A DNA stretch of 10,058 bases from CAYLYM01 sp964387645 (lineage in GTDB: Bacteria; Calditrichota; Calditrichia; RBG-13-44-9). Below the pieces are notes generated by a model, which saw only the letters and a program-made list of their open reading frames with translations, was not told the origin of the DNA and did no database searches. Location: positions 1 to 10,058 of the forward strand of contig CAYLYM010000132.1 in assembly GCA_964387645.1 (NCBI GenBank), written 5' to 3'. Below, piece by piece: positions 1 through 6,346 of the stretch (position 1 is its first letter; each line of letters begins with the position of its first letter). The position numbers and the translations under genes were made by a program.

Positions 1-341
1 CCGTGGTTTTCTAAATATCGGCATACTTCCAGGACAGCAGGATGCTCGATAGATGAAGTAATAATATGATTTCCTTTATTCCGGTAAGCACCAGCTACGC
101 CTTTAATAGCATAATTATTAGATTCTGTACCTCCACTGGTAAATATGATTTCATCGACCTTAGCACCTAACATATCAGCAATTTGTTTGCGGGCATTTTC
201 TACAGCCCTCTTTGCATGAATACCGTAATAATGACTACTAGATGGATTACCAAAGTGTTCATCCAGATATGGAAGCATCGCTTCTTTCACACGAGGATCA
301 ATTGGCGTTGTCGCATTATAGTCAAGATAAATGGGTTTCAT
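1..341 (-). CDS. Cysteine desulfurase (NifS/IscS-like), amino-terminal part, cut by the window edge
   Basis: Reading leftward from the ATG at 341 gives 113 codons and no stop before the edge. The protein opens MKPIYLDYNATTPIDP, then has FGNPSSSHYYG, EIIFTSGGTESNN and HIITSSIEHPAVLE, the order seen in class V aminotransferase-fold cysteine desulfurases. These PLP enzymes take sulfur from cysteine as an enzyme-bound persulfide for Fe-S cluster and tRNA thiolation. The GGTESNN loop and the His of EHPAV are expected PLP-site elements. The PLP lysine and the persulfide cysteine loop lie beyond the edge, so activity cannot be judged. The start is supported by GGAG at 350-353, eight bases upstream. 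The preceding gene on this strand ends 282 bases away, so it is probably transcribed separately. IscS versus NifS or SufS cannot be settled, though NATTP and FGNPSS favour the IscS/NifS group. Confidence 0.95.
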   Translation of the reverse strand, partial: MKPIYLDYNATTPIDPRVKEAMLPYLDEHFGNPSSSHYYGIHAKRAVENARKQIADMLGAKVDEIIFTSGGTESNNYAIKGVAGAYRNKGNHIITSSIEHPAVLEVCRYLENH

Positions 342-385
342 CTCAACTTCTCCAGCTAATGTTCATTGCATCATTTTTACACGCT

Positions 386-414
386 TAAATAATGTCTTGT
401 TTCTTATCTGTCAG
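386..414 (-). promoter_or_regulatory. Candidate promoter of the cysteine desulfurase gene
   Basis: On the minus strand CTGACA (409-414) is followed after 17 bases by TATTTA (386-391). That would give a leader of about 38 bases before the ATG at 341. The -35 box matches the sigma-70 consensus at five of six positions, the -10 box at only three. In such AT-rich DNA this is suggestive only. The rest of the 342-623 gap shows no hairpin with a T-run and no coding remnant. Confidence 0.25.
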
Positions 415-623
415 GACTTATTCAAAATACTTATAAATAGTTTATATCACTTTAATTTATCTTTTTAATAAAAATCTAAAATTAATTCATATAAAAGATA
501 CAATCACTTAACACACTGAAAATAAGCTATATTTATCAATCAAAACTCAAAATTTTTATTAGACTGGTTTCTTGAAGTACGATTTAGAGTTAAAATTTGT
601 TTCAGTTGGCTAAATGATTTTAT

Positions 624-1823
624 TTAGTCTACTTCTGGTGAAATAGGATTATGTCGCGAACGACGAGAAACAGAAAATTTGGGCTCAACTTTCACTAAAA
701 CATCTGTTACTTCCGGTATGTTTTTCAATACAAAGTTGCGCAGGTCTTGAATGAGCTGTTGATCAGATTTTTTGTTAGAATTCTTCTTAGTAACTAAATC
801 GACAACAAGTCTGAATCTGTTATTCTCGCCTAAAAGGCGCAAATCATGAAACGATTCACAAAGGTTTGTATTTTTACAAAATTCTATCAATTTTTCTTCA
901 ACCTTCTGATATAAAGGTGTACGGCGCATAACTGGATCCACATGTACTGTTACATGCGCTTGAATTGATTCTCTCAATTTACGATCGACCTCTTCTGCAA
1001 TATAGTGCGCTTCATTCAATGATAAATGCTCGCCAATCTCAATATGAAGACTGATTACTTTTACCTGACCATATTGGTGAATAATAATATCATGCACTCC
1101 CTGAACTTTAGAAAATGATAGAGCGATTCTTTCAATTTTCGTTAATAAATCTTCGTCCGGTGCAACGCCTAAAATGTGGTCAATGGGGGTTTTTGCAATT
1201 TCGAACGCAGAATAGAAGATAATTAGAGAGATGATAACACCGGCAGGTCCATCGAAATAAGGCATATTAAATTGGGATAGAATAAATGCAATTATTACCA
1301 AAAGTGAAGAAACGGCGTCCTGATGATGATGGTAGGCATCTGCTCTTAAAGTTTGGGAATGAATCTTTTTTGACAATCGCATGGTGAATATTGCCAATCC
1401 CTCTTTCAGAATTACAGTAAAGAATACAAAACCGATAATCCACCAGGGGGCGATGAACATTACCGGGTGAACAATTCGACTGATACTATACTTCAGCAAT
1501 TCAAATGCTGTTACAGCAAGAAGAGTAGCAATGATAATAGCAGAGACAAATTCTGCCCGACCATGCCCGAAAGGGTGGCGCGCATCCGAAGGTTTTTCCG
1601 AAATGTAAAATGAAAAAATAACAATAAAACTTGTACCAAGATCACTTAAAGTATGAAATGCATCAGCAATGAGTGCCACACTCCCACTAACAAATCCTAA
1701 AATGGCTTTGAAAATAAACAAAATAATATTGATGGTTATGCTTAACCATCCCCCCAACATTCCGTAATACATCCGGGAATTTCTTTTTTTCTTTTGAATC
1801 TTCTCCCTGTTTGGTGTTTGCAT
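624..1823 (-). CDS. Cation diffusion facilitator (CDF) family metal efflux transporter
   Basis: This encodes a 399-residue inner-membrane transporter that would export a divalent metal, probably Zn(II) or a related ion, in exchange for protons. About six membrane segments fill residues 26-215. TM2 carries H57-x3-D61 in ADAFHTLSD, and TM5 carries H165-x3-D169 in ADAYHHHQD. Together these form the four-ligand transport site of zinc-type CDFs. The conserved HPFGHGRAE follows TM2 at residues 83-91. The cytoplasmic dimerisation domain spans about 220-300 and ends with HVTVHVDP, like the metal-binding end of YiiP. A further ~95 residues (FHDLRLL and RLVVDLV motifs) resemble the carboxy-terminal extension of many CDFs. 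The frame is open up to an ATG at 1940, but I chose 1823: it has GGGGA eight bases upstream, and the extra 39 residues are an AT-rich hydrophobic stretch overlapping a possible promoter. The exact metal cannot be read from sequence alone. Confidence 0.92.
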   Translation of the reverse strand: MQTPNREKIQKKKRNSRMYYGMLGGWLSITINIILFIFKAILGFVSGSVALIADAFHTLSDLGTSFIVIFSFYISEKPSDARHPFGHGRAEFVSAIIIATLLAVTAFELLKYSISRIVHPVMFIAPWWIIGFVFFTVILKEGLAIFTMRLSKKIHSQTLRADAYHHHQDAVSSLLVIIAFILSQFNMPYFDGPAGVIISLIIFYSAFEIAKTPIDHILGVAPDEDLLTKIERIALSFSKVQGVHDIIIHQYGQVKVISLHIEIGEHLSLNEAHYIAEEVDRKLRESIQAHVTVHVDPVMRRTPLYQKVEEKLIEFCKNTNLCESFHDLRLLGENNRFRLVVDLVTKKNSNKKSDQQLIQDLRNFVLKNIPEVTDVLVKVEPKFSVSRRSRHNPISPEVD

Positions 1824-1911
1824 TATAAAAATCCCCAACAAAAACCGGTATAAAAAGATTACTGGAATATTAATCAAAAGAAAATCTATCTCAAATAAAA
1901 ATTCTTTGTAA

Positions 1912-1940
1912 AATATCCAATTAATAAAATAGTAATTCAA
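1912..1940 (-). promoter_or_regulatory. Candidate promoter of the CDF transporter gene
   Basis: On the minus strand TTGAAT (1935-1940) and GATATT (1912-1917) are separated by 17 bases, each matching the sigma-70 consensus at four positions. Transcription would begin near 1905, leaving a leader of roughly 80 bases before the ATG at 1823. The surrounding DNA is very AT-rich, so chance matches are likely. Confidence 0.25.
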
Positions 1941-2040
1941 ACAAATAAAATATTTATTGAGTATTTAAAAATAATGATGAGTGAGTTCATTTAATTAAAA
2001 TGGTTATAATAACATGAAATATATTTGATATTTAAGTCAG

Positions 2041-2080
2041 AAAAAAAAGACCTGTGCCTGTTTTTACTTCAGGCCAGGTC
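2041..2080 (-). terminator. Rho-independent terminator after the 35-residue basic protein gene
   Basis: GACCTG-T-GCCTG (2049-2060) pairs with CAGGC-CAGGTC (2070-2080), giving an 11-bp GC-rich stem with one bulged base and a nine-base loop. In the minus-strand transcript the stem is followed at once by eight U residues (A-run at 2041-2048). It lies 27 bases beyond the stop of the small gene at 2107 and so closes the nucleotidase/small-protein unit. The T-run exists only on the minus-strand side, so the direction is clear. Confidence 0.88.
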
Positions 2081-2106
2081 AGAAAATAAAAATTGTTGGA
2101 TCAATT

Positions 2107-2214
2107 CTATTGTGCTTTTTTATTGGCTAACATCTTACGTAGTTCAGCCTTTTTACGTTTAATATAACGTTTTCGGCGTTTGCGTTTTTCACGTGGATTG
2201 TACTGTTTACCCAT
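2107..2214 (-). CDS. 35-residue Lys/Arg-rich small protein, function unknown
   Basis: The ATG at 2214 opens a 35-codon frame ending in TAG at 2107. The protein begins MGKQYNPREKRKRRKRYIKR and ends in MLANKKAQ. It has 10 Lys and 7 Arg against 2 Glu, a net charge near +15, and no cysteine, signal peptide or membrane segment. A basic helix binding RNA, the ribosome or DNA is the natural guess. I recall similar short MGKxYN-type basic proteins labelled hypothetical in other bacteria, but cannot verify that here. It does not match the ribosomal protein bTHX as I know it. Evidence that it is real: GGAGG at 2220-2224, five bases before the ATG; a start 12 bases after the nucleotidase stop; and a strong terminator 27 bases after its own stop. 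It is probably co-transcribed with the nucleotidase. Confidence 0.75.
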   Translation of the reverse strand: MGKQYNPREKRKRRKRYIKRKKAELRKMLANKKAQ

Positions 2215-2226
2215 ATTTTCCTCCGC

Positions 2227-2856
2227 TTAAGTTAAATTTTTAGTGGTTAACTCTTGGCTCTTATTATCAAATAACCTTGCTTGAATAAGTTCGAAAAATT
2301 CATGCATCGATTTTACTCTTGGACCAGACCAATGTTGGTTCCAGGGTTGATCCATACACACAGCAAATCGACCTGTTTTTTTGAATTCTTCTAAATTATC
2401 AATAAAATCATCTAATAAAGCAATACCGGGAATCTCCGACTTGTAGTAAGTGATAATAACTTCATTTGTTGGAAGATCATTTTTGCCTATCCATTTGAAC
2501 GTTGAAGCCCGGCTTTGCTCTGGTTGTGCAGTGACGATAACGATATCAAATTCTGATTGCCACTTAAATAAAGTCTCTATAGCACCTGGATAGGGATCTG
2601 CATTTTCCATAATTTCATTCAGATAATCACTTTCTATGAAACGGTAGATATCTCGTCCAATCGGGAAAAAATCTTCCAATTTTCTAGAGCAAATTGGTAA
2701 AACCTTATGGTCAGGATATTCCTTTTTGTACACTCGAATCAAACTACCGACGAAGTCCCGAATCACACCATCTAAATCAATTAAAACTCTTGGTTTTGTT
2801 TCTCGTCTGGATTTAATATCAATAAGATTAATGGTATTTTTTTCTCTTCTATTCAT
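2227..2856 (-). CDS. 5'(3')-deoxyribonucleotidase-like HAD phosphatase (NT5C family)
   Basis: This encodes a 209-residue soluble enzyme that would dephosphorylate (deoxy)nucleoside monophosphates. HAD motif I is VLIDLDGVIRDF, with nucleophile D27 and acid/base D29. Motif II is IVIVTAQP with T109. K139 in TYYKS fits motif III, and LLDD (D149, D150) is motif IV, which binds Mg2+. The late PWNQHW stretch resembles the RPWN loop of the NT5C family. The length is normal and all catalytic residues are present. The first 20 residues are a basic, probably flexible extension. The ATG at 2856 is the only good start, has no clear Shine-Dalgarno site, and overlaps the TGA of the upstream dehydrogenase remnant as ATGA, suggesting translational coupling. 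Downstream, 12 bases separate it from the small basic protein gene. NT5C versus a related HAD phosphatase of other specificity cannot be settled. Confidence 0.85.
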   Translation of the reverse strand: MNRREKNTINLIDIKSRRETKPRVLIDLDGVIRDFVGSLIRVYKKEYPDHKVLPICSRKLEDFFPIGRDIYRFIESDYLNEIMENADPYPGAIETLFKWQSEFDIVIVTAQPEQSRASTFKWIGKNDLPTNEVIITYYKSEIPGIALLDDFIDNLEEFKKTGRFAVCMDQPWNQHWSGPRVKSMHEFFELIQARLFDNKSQELTTKNLT

Positions 2857-3301
2857 TTATAGATTATCTTAATGTAATTAACTATTGATTTGCAATTATC
2901 AATGGCGATAACATTGCCATCTATCCATTGATAATCCTCTAAAGAAAGCACCGCAATAGCATTGGCTACATCTTCCGGATTTGTTAAACTTCGTCCTGGA
3001 TTTCTTTCTAATGCAGCGTAAACCATATTTTCGTGTCCTAAAATTTTTTCGCGAATCGTGTGAACAACTATTTTTCTTTTATTTTCATCGACGGCATTGA
3101 CATTAAAAAAACAAGATCCGTGCCATATTTCAGGATCTTGTGTCTAACTTCTTCAACCATGGACATTGTGGCCTTTCGATCTAAATGAACACTAAAAATC
3201 TGGAATCCATCTTTCGCTAGCCCGAGAGAAATTGCCGCTTCAAATCCACTTGAACAACCCCAAATTAGCGCATATATATTTTTAGAATTAGTATTCTCCA
3301 A
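2853..3301 (-). pseudogene. Short-chain dehydrogenase/reductase (SDR) remnant: internal deletion plus frameshift
   Basis: From a TTG at 3301 the frame reads like an SDR amino terminus: IYALIWGCSSGFEAAISLGL, FSVHLDRKATM, then KYGTDLVF. It then stops at 3068. Adding one T to the seven-T run (3105-3111, minus-strand sense) restores a frame: NVNAVDENKRK, ILGHENMVYAALERNPGR, SLTNPEDVANAIAVLS, WIDGNVIAIDN, ending in TGA at 2853. The carboxy-terminal pieces are those that follow the active site in SDRs. Repaired, the protein is 149 residues against about 250-260 for the family. The whole middle, including the NNAG strand and the YxxxK/Ser active site, is missing, with the join near residue 86 (about 3045). 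The third glycine of the cofactor loop is also Glu (E21). No ATG start exists in this frame. It is therefore very probably non-functional. The one-base shift alone could be a homopolymer sequencing error; the deletion could not. Confidence 0.82.
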
Positions 3302-3360
3302 TATATTCTCTCTTTCTTTTAATCTATTCTATTTTTATTCATGTTAATATTTAATCAATA

Positions 3361-3379
3361 AATTATTAAATTAATAATT
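3361..3379. promoter_or_regulatory. AT-only palindrome at the predicted transcription start; possible operator
   Basis: AATTATTAA (3361-3369) and TTAATAATT (3371-3379) are perfect inverted copies around one central base. The palindrome begins where the promoter at 3384-3412 should start transcription, a common place for a repressor site. It contains only A and T in a very AT-rich gap, so chance symmetry is possible. The rest of the 3302-3537 gap shows no coding sequence. Confidence 0.35.
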
Positions 3380-3383
3380 ATTT

Positions 3384-3412
3384 AATTTATTTTTACTATC
3401 AAGAAATGTCAA
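3384..3412 (-). promoter_or_regulatory. Probable sigma-70-type promoter of the SDR remnant / nucleotidase / small-protein unit
   Basis: On the minus strand a perfect TTGACA (3407-3412) is followed after exactly 17 bases by TAAATT (3384-3389), which matches TATAAT at four positions. Transcription would start near 3376-3378, some 75 bases before the TTG at 3301. This is the best promoter match in the window. It would now drive the nucleotidase through a roughly 520-base leader made mostly of pseudogene. Confidence 0.6.
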
Positions 3413-3537
3413 GTTTCTTTCTAATGCTGCATTTTCAGTAATATTTGTTTAATAAATGTCATTACTATTTTGGAAAACAACTTTAACTATTATTTTGAAT
3501 AACTCATCTAATAAATTATTATTTGGATACAAATTAA

Positions 3538-3590
3538 GCCTGCCAGTCCTAATAAAAGATTAGCAGGCCATGTTTTTTTTCGAAAAAAAA
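3538..3590 (-). terminator. Hairpin after the acyl-CoA dehydrogenase gene, possible terminator (polarity unclear)
   Basis: GCCTGC (3538-3543) pairs with GCAGGC (3563-3568), with further pairing possible inside (TAAT/ATTA). It starts about 22 bases beyond the dehydrogenase stop, so it is placed to end the etf operon. On the minus strand the stem is followed only by TTAATTTG, a weak U-tract. On the plus strand it is followed, four bases later, by eight T. A perfect 18-base palindrome, TTTTTTTTCGAAAAAAAA (3573-3590), lies between the hairpin and the stop codon. It may work in both directions. Confidence 0.5.
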
Positions 3591-5312
3591 TTAAATCAAA
3601 ATCTCGTCAGCATGGAGCAAATCAGAGAATTGTTCATTTTTAATAGCCTCAGCATTATTACGAGCCTGTCCTAATGCACTGATGATGTAGCGATTCGCAA
3701 TAAATATCTTTCTCTTGGATTTTTCCGCTTCATCTAATAAAAGATATCCTATATAAATGTAACTATACAAAAGCACCAATTCCCGCGCGGCAACTTCCTG
3801 AAATTGAGGATCTTTTTTATCCAGGACGTATTTCAAACTTTCTTTAAAAATTTTACGGATTTCTTTGAGATAACCAGCTAACCGAGAAAGATTTCCTTTA
3901 TATTCTTTTTGTTCTTTTTTATCAAAATAATCTGCTAAAATATCATTTACCACACCACCAATAGCGGCTACAACTTGCATCTGGGAGGTTCCCTCGTAAA
4001 TATTGGTAATTCGGGCATCCCTATACAAACGTTCGATGGGGAATTCTTTCATATAACCTGCTCCACCGTGAATCTGCATCGAGTCGTAAGCAATTTTATT
4101 GGCTGTTTCTGCGATGATAAATTTAGCCATTGGGGTTAATAGCGCTGCAATTTTACTTGCTTCTTTCAAACGGGCATTTTCTTCAGCAAAAGACTTTCCT
4201 TCTGCTTTCAGTCGATTTACCAATTCTTCTAAAGTATCACGTTTATCTACCCATTTAGAGGTTGAATAAAGCAATGAGCGATTACTTTCCAGAGCTACCC
4301 GCATATCTATTAACATATTGGTAACCACTGGAATATCGTAAATAGGTTTTCCAAATTGTTCGCGTGCTTTAGCATATTTTAGGGCCTCTTCGTAAGCAGC
4401 CTGAGCAATACCTAAAGCCTGCGCAGCAACGCCTAAACGGGCTCCATTCATCAAGGCCATTACGTATTTAATTAACCCGAATTTTCTTTTTCCAATGAGT
4501 TGAGCTGGTGTATCTTTAAACTGAAGCTCACATGTTGGAGAGCCATGAATTCCTAACTTATTTTCAATGCGTCGAACTACTACAGTATCATCTCCGTAAC
4601 AGACAAAGAGACTTAAGCCCCGACCATCTTTTGTCCCTGGTTCAGAACGAGCTAAAACTAATAGGATATCGCCATTTCCATTGGTAATAAAGCGTTTCAC
4701 TCCCCGAAGCCGCCACTGTCCATTTTCATCCTGATATGCTTCTAATTTCACAGATTGCAAATCAGAACCTGCGTCTGGTTCAGTAAGCGCCATAGCACCA
4801 GTGGCTTCTCCACTGGCGAATTTAGGTAAAAATTCAGCTTTTTGTTCCTCGCTGCCAAATTTATTAATAGTTTCGGCTATATCCTGTAAACCAAAAATAT
4901 TCATCAACGAGGCATCTGCCCGAGAAATGATTTCAATGGCCATGGTGTAAATAGTTGTTGGGCAATTTAATCCTCCATATTTTCTGGGTAGAGTGAATCC
5001 CATCAATTCTGCCTTAGCTAATTGATCTATTGCTTCTTGAATGCCTCTGGCATAAATCACTTTACCATTTTTAAAACTATTGCCGTGTTCATCTACTTCA
5101 GCGGCGCGTGGAGCAACAAAATTAGCAGCGATGTCACCAACTATTTCTAAAACCTTTCGATAATTATCGATAGCATCATCATAATTCACAGGTGCATAAT
5201 TATACTTTTTCGCCTCTTCATAATTGTTTTCGAGGATCGCGACAATATCTTGAATATCCAGATTTTCGAATTGAAAAAGGAGATCCTTGTTGTCCGTAAA
5301 AAAATTTGGCAT
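3591..5312 (-). CDS. Acyl-CoA dehydrogenase, long form with carboxy-terminal extension
   Basis: This encodes a 573-residue FAD flavoenzyme interconverting acyl-CoA and 2-enoyl-CoA, passing electrons to or from ETF. After a ~45-residue lead, the helical amino-terminal domain runs to about 165. The flavin-binding signature AMALTEPDAGSDLQ (173-186) and ITNGNGD open the beta domain. The carboxy-terminal helical domain has ARLGVAAQALGIAQ, AREQFGKPI and QIHGGAGYMKEFPIERLYRDARI. The catalytic base is E440 in IYEGTSQMQ. Two additions to the ~380-residue core are visible: a charged insert at about 353-385 and a ~110-residue extension after 460. Such long forms are known, but their substrate cannot be read here. 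The start at 5312 has AGAGG overlapping the TAG of etfA, with an eight-base gap. Position after etfBA makes ETF its natural partner. Chain-length preference, and direction (beta-oxidation or crotonyl-CoA reduction), remain open. Confidence 0.95.
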   Translation of the reverse strand: MPNFFTDNKDLLFQFENLDIQDIVAILENNYEEAKKYNYAPVNYDDAIDNYRKVLEIVGDIAANFVAPRAAEVDEHGNSFKNGKVIYARGIQEAIDQLAKAELMGFTLPRKYGGLNCPTTIYTMAIEIISRADASLMNIFGLQDIAETINKFGSEEQKAEFLPKFASGEATGAMALTEPDAGSDLQSVKLEAYQDENGQWRLRGVKRFITNGNGDILLVLARSEPGTKDGRGLSLFVCYGDDTVVVRRIENKLGIHGSPTCELQFKDTPAQLIGKRKFGLIKYVMALMNGARLGVAAQALGIAQAAYEEALKYAKAREQFGKPIYDIPVVTNMLIDMRVALESNRSLLYSTSKWVDKRDTLEELVNRLKAEGKSFAEENARLKEASKIAALLTPMAKFIIAETANKIAYDSMQIHGGAGYMKEFPIERLYRDARITNIYEGTSQMQVVAAIGGVVNDILADYFDKKEQKEYKGNLSRLAGYLKEIRKIFKESLKYVLDKKDPQFQEVAARELVLLYSYIYIGYLLLDEAEKSKRKIFIANRYIISALGQARNNAEAIKNEQFSDLLHADEILI

Positions 5313-5320
5313 AGCAACCT

Positions 5321-6337
5321 CTATCTCAATTTATGTTTATAAATTTCAATAAAAGTAGGAATAACTTCTTTTACATCTCCCACTATTCCATAATGACATA
5401 TATCAAAAATTGGTGCTTCTGGATCAATATTGATAGCAATGATTTTTTGCGATTCTTGCATACCTGCTCTGTGCTGAATAGCTCCGGAAATTCCGCAGGC
5501 GATATACAATTTTGGGCGAACGGTAACACCGGTTTGCCCAACCTGGCGGTCGGGAGAGATAAATCCTGCATCAACAGCCGCCCGTGATCCGGCGACTTCA
5601 CCGCCAATAACATCGGCCAATTCATAGAGTAATTGAAAACCCTCTTTTGATCCCATCCCATAACCACCAGCAACAATAATCGGCGCAGCTTTTAAATTAA
5701 CTTTTTTCTCCTCTCGGTGCCTTTCAATAACCTTTACCAATTTTAACGCATCATCCGGTTCAAAGGGGATTTCTACTATCTTACCATTAACAGGTGTTTC
5801 AAGCGGAATACGTTCCATCACCCCTTCTCTTACTGTTGCCATCTGTACCAGAGAGTCTGGAGAAATAATAGTTGCTATAATATTTCCACCAAAAGCCGGG
5901 CGAATCTGAAGAAGTAGATTCTTATATTCTTTTCGTAAATAGGTAACGTCAGAAATTTGCAAATCTGTACAATCAGCAGTCAGGCCGCTTTTTGTATAGG
6001 ACGCAATTCTGGGAGCCAGGTCTCTACCAACAAATGTTGCACCAAATAACACAATCCGGGGTTGGTATTGCGTAACCAAATCGTTTATTATTTTACTGTA
6101 AGCAAGAGTCTGATAATATTCCAAATCGGGATGATCGATAACTAAAGCTTCAACTGCTCCATATCGAAATGTTTCTTTGGCCAGTTCTTTAATTTTATGG
6201 CCAATGATAACAGCTTTAAGTTTTCCATTTAAACTCTGGGCTAATTTACGCCCCTTACTGAGCAGTTCAAAGCTCACATCGGCAGCTTTGCCATCATGCT
6301 GTTCAATAAATACCCAAACTTCATTATTTTTTTTCAT
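5321..6337 (-). CDS. etfA: Electron transfer flavoprotein alpha subunit
   Basis: This encodes a 338-residue cytoplasmic partner of EtfB that binds FAD and shuttles electrons to or from the acyl-CoA dehydrogenase. The amino-terminal domain (VWVFIEQHDGKAADVSFELL onward) has the alpha/beta ETF fold. It is followed by TKSGLTADCTDL (115-126) and RPAFGGNI (146-153), forms common in clostridial-type EtfA. The carboxy-terminal FAD domain is complete: VAGGYGMGS, then GSRAAVDAGFISPDRQVGQTG (250-270), GISGAIQH (282-289), and INIDPEAPIFDICHYGIVGD. Its length is usual for the family. The start is supported by AGAGGTG overlapping the etfB stop; the gap to etfB is nine bases and to the dehydrogenase eight. 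No ferredoxin domain is fused to it. Confidence 0.96.
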   Translation of the reverse strand: MKKNNEVWVFIEQHDGKAADVSFELLSKGRKLAQSLNGKLKAVIIGHKIKELAKETFRYGAVEALVIDHPDLEYYQTLAYSKIINDLVTQYQPRIVLFGATFVGRDLAPRIASYTKSGLTADCTDLQISDVTYLRKEYKNLLLQIRPAFGGNIIATIISPDSLVQMATVREGVMERIPLETPVNGKIVEIPFEPDDALKLVKVIERHREEKKVNLKAAPIIVAGGYGMGSKEGFQLLYELADVIGGEVAGSRAAVDAGFISPDRQVGQTGVTVRPKLYIACGISGAIQHRAGMQESQKIIAINIDPEAPIFDICHYGIVGDVKEVIPTFIEIYKHKLR

Positions 6338-6346
6338 AAAACACCT

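Noticed and set aside
1824..1940. Longer amino terminus of the CDF transporter (extra 39 residues)
   Set aside because: No ribosome site at 1940, a good one before 1823, and the added residues do not match the family's usual amino terminus.
3105..3111. Programmed frameshifting in the SDR remnant
   Set aside because: A seven-T run alone is not a known signal arrangement with a downstream stimulator here, and a restored product would still lack the SDR active site, so making it as an enzyme would serve no purpose. Slippage affecting only the downstream gene stays possible and is listed as a finding.
5333..5587. Open plus-strand frame of 84 codons inside etfA, with further open frames at 5383-5676 (minus, other frame) and 6177-6581 (plus)
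   Set aside because: They lie on top of the well-supported etfA and etfB genes, show no family motif, and their composition follows the codon pattern of the real genes on the other frame.
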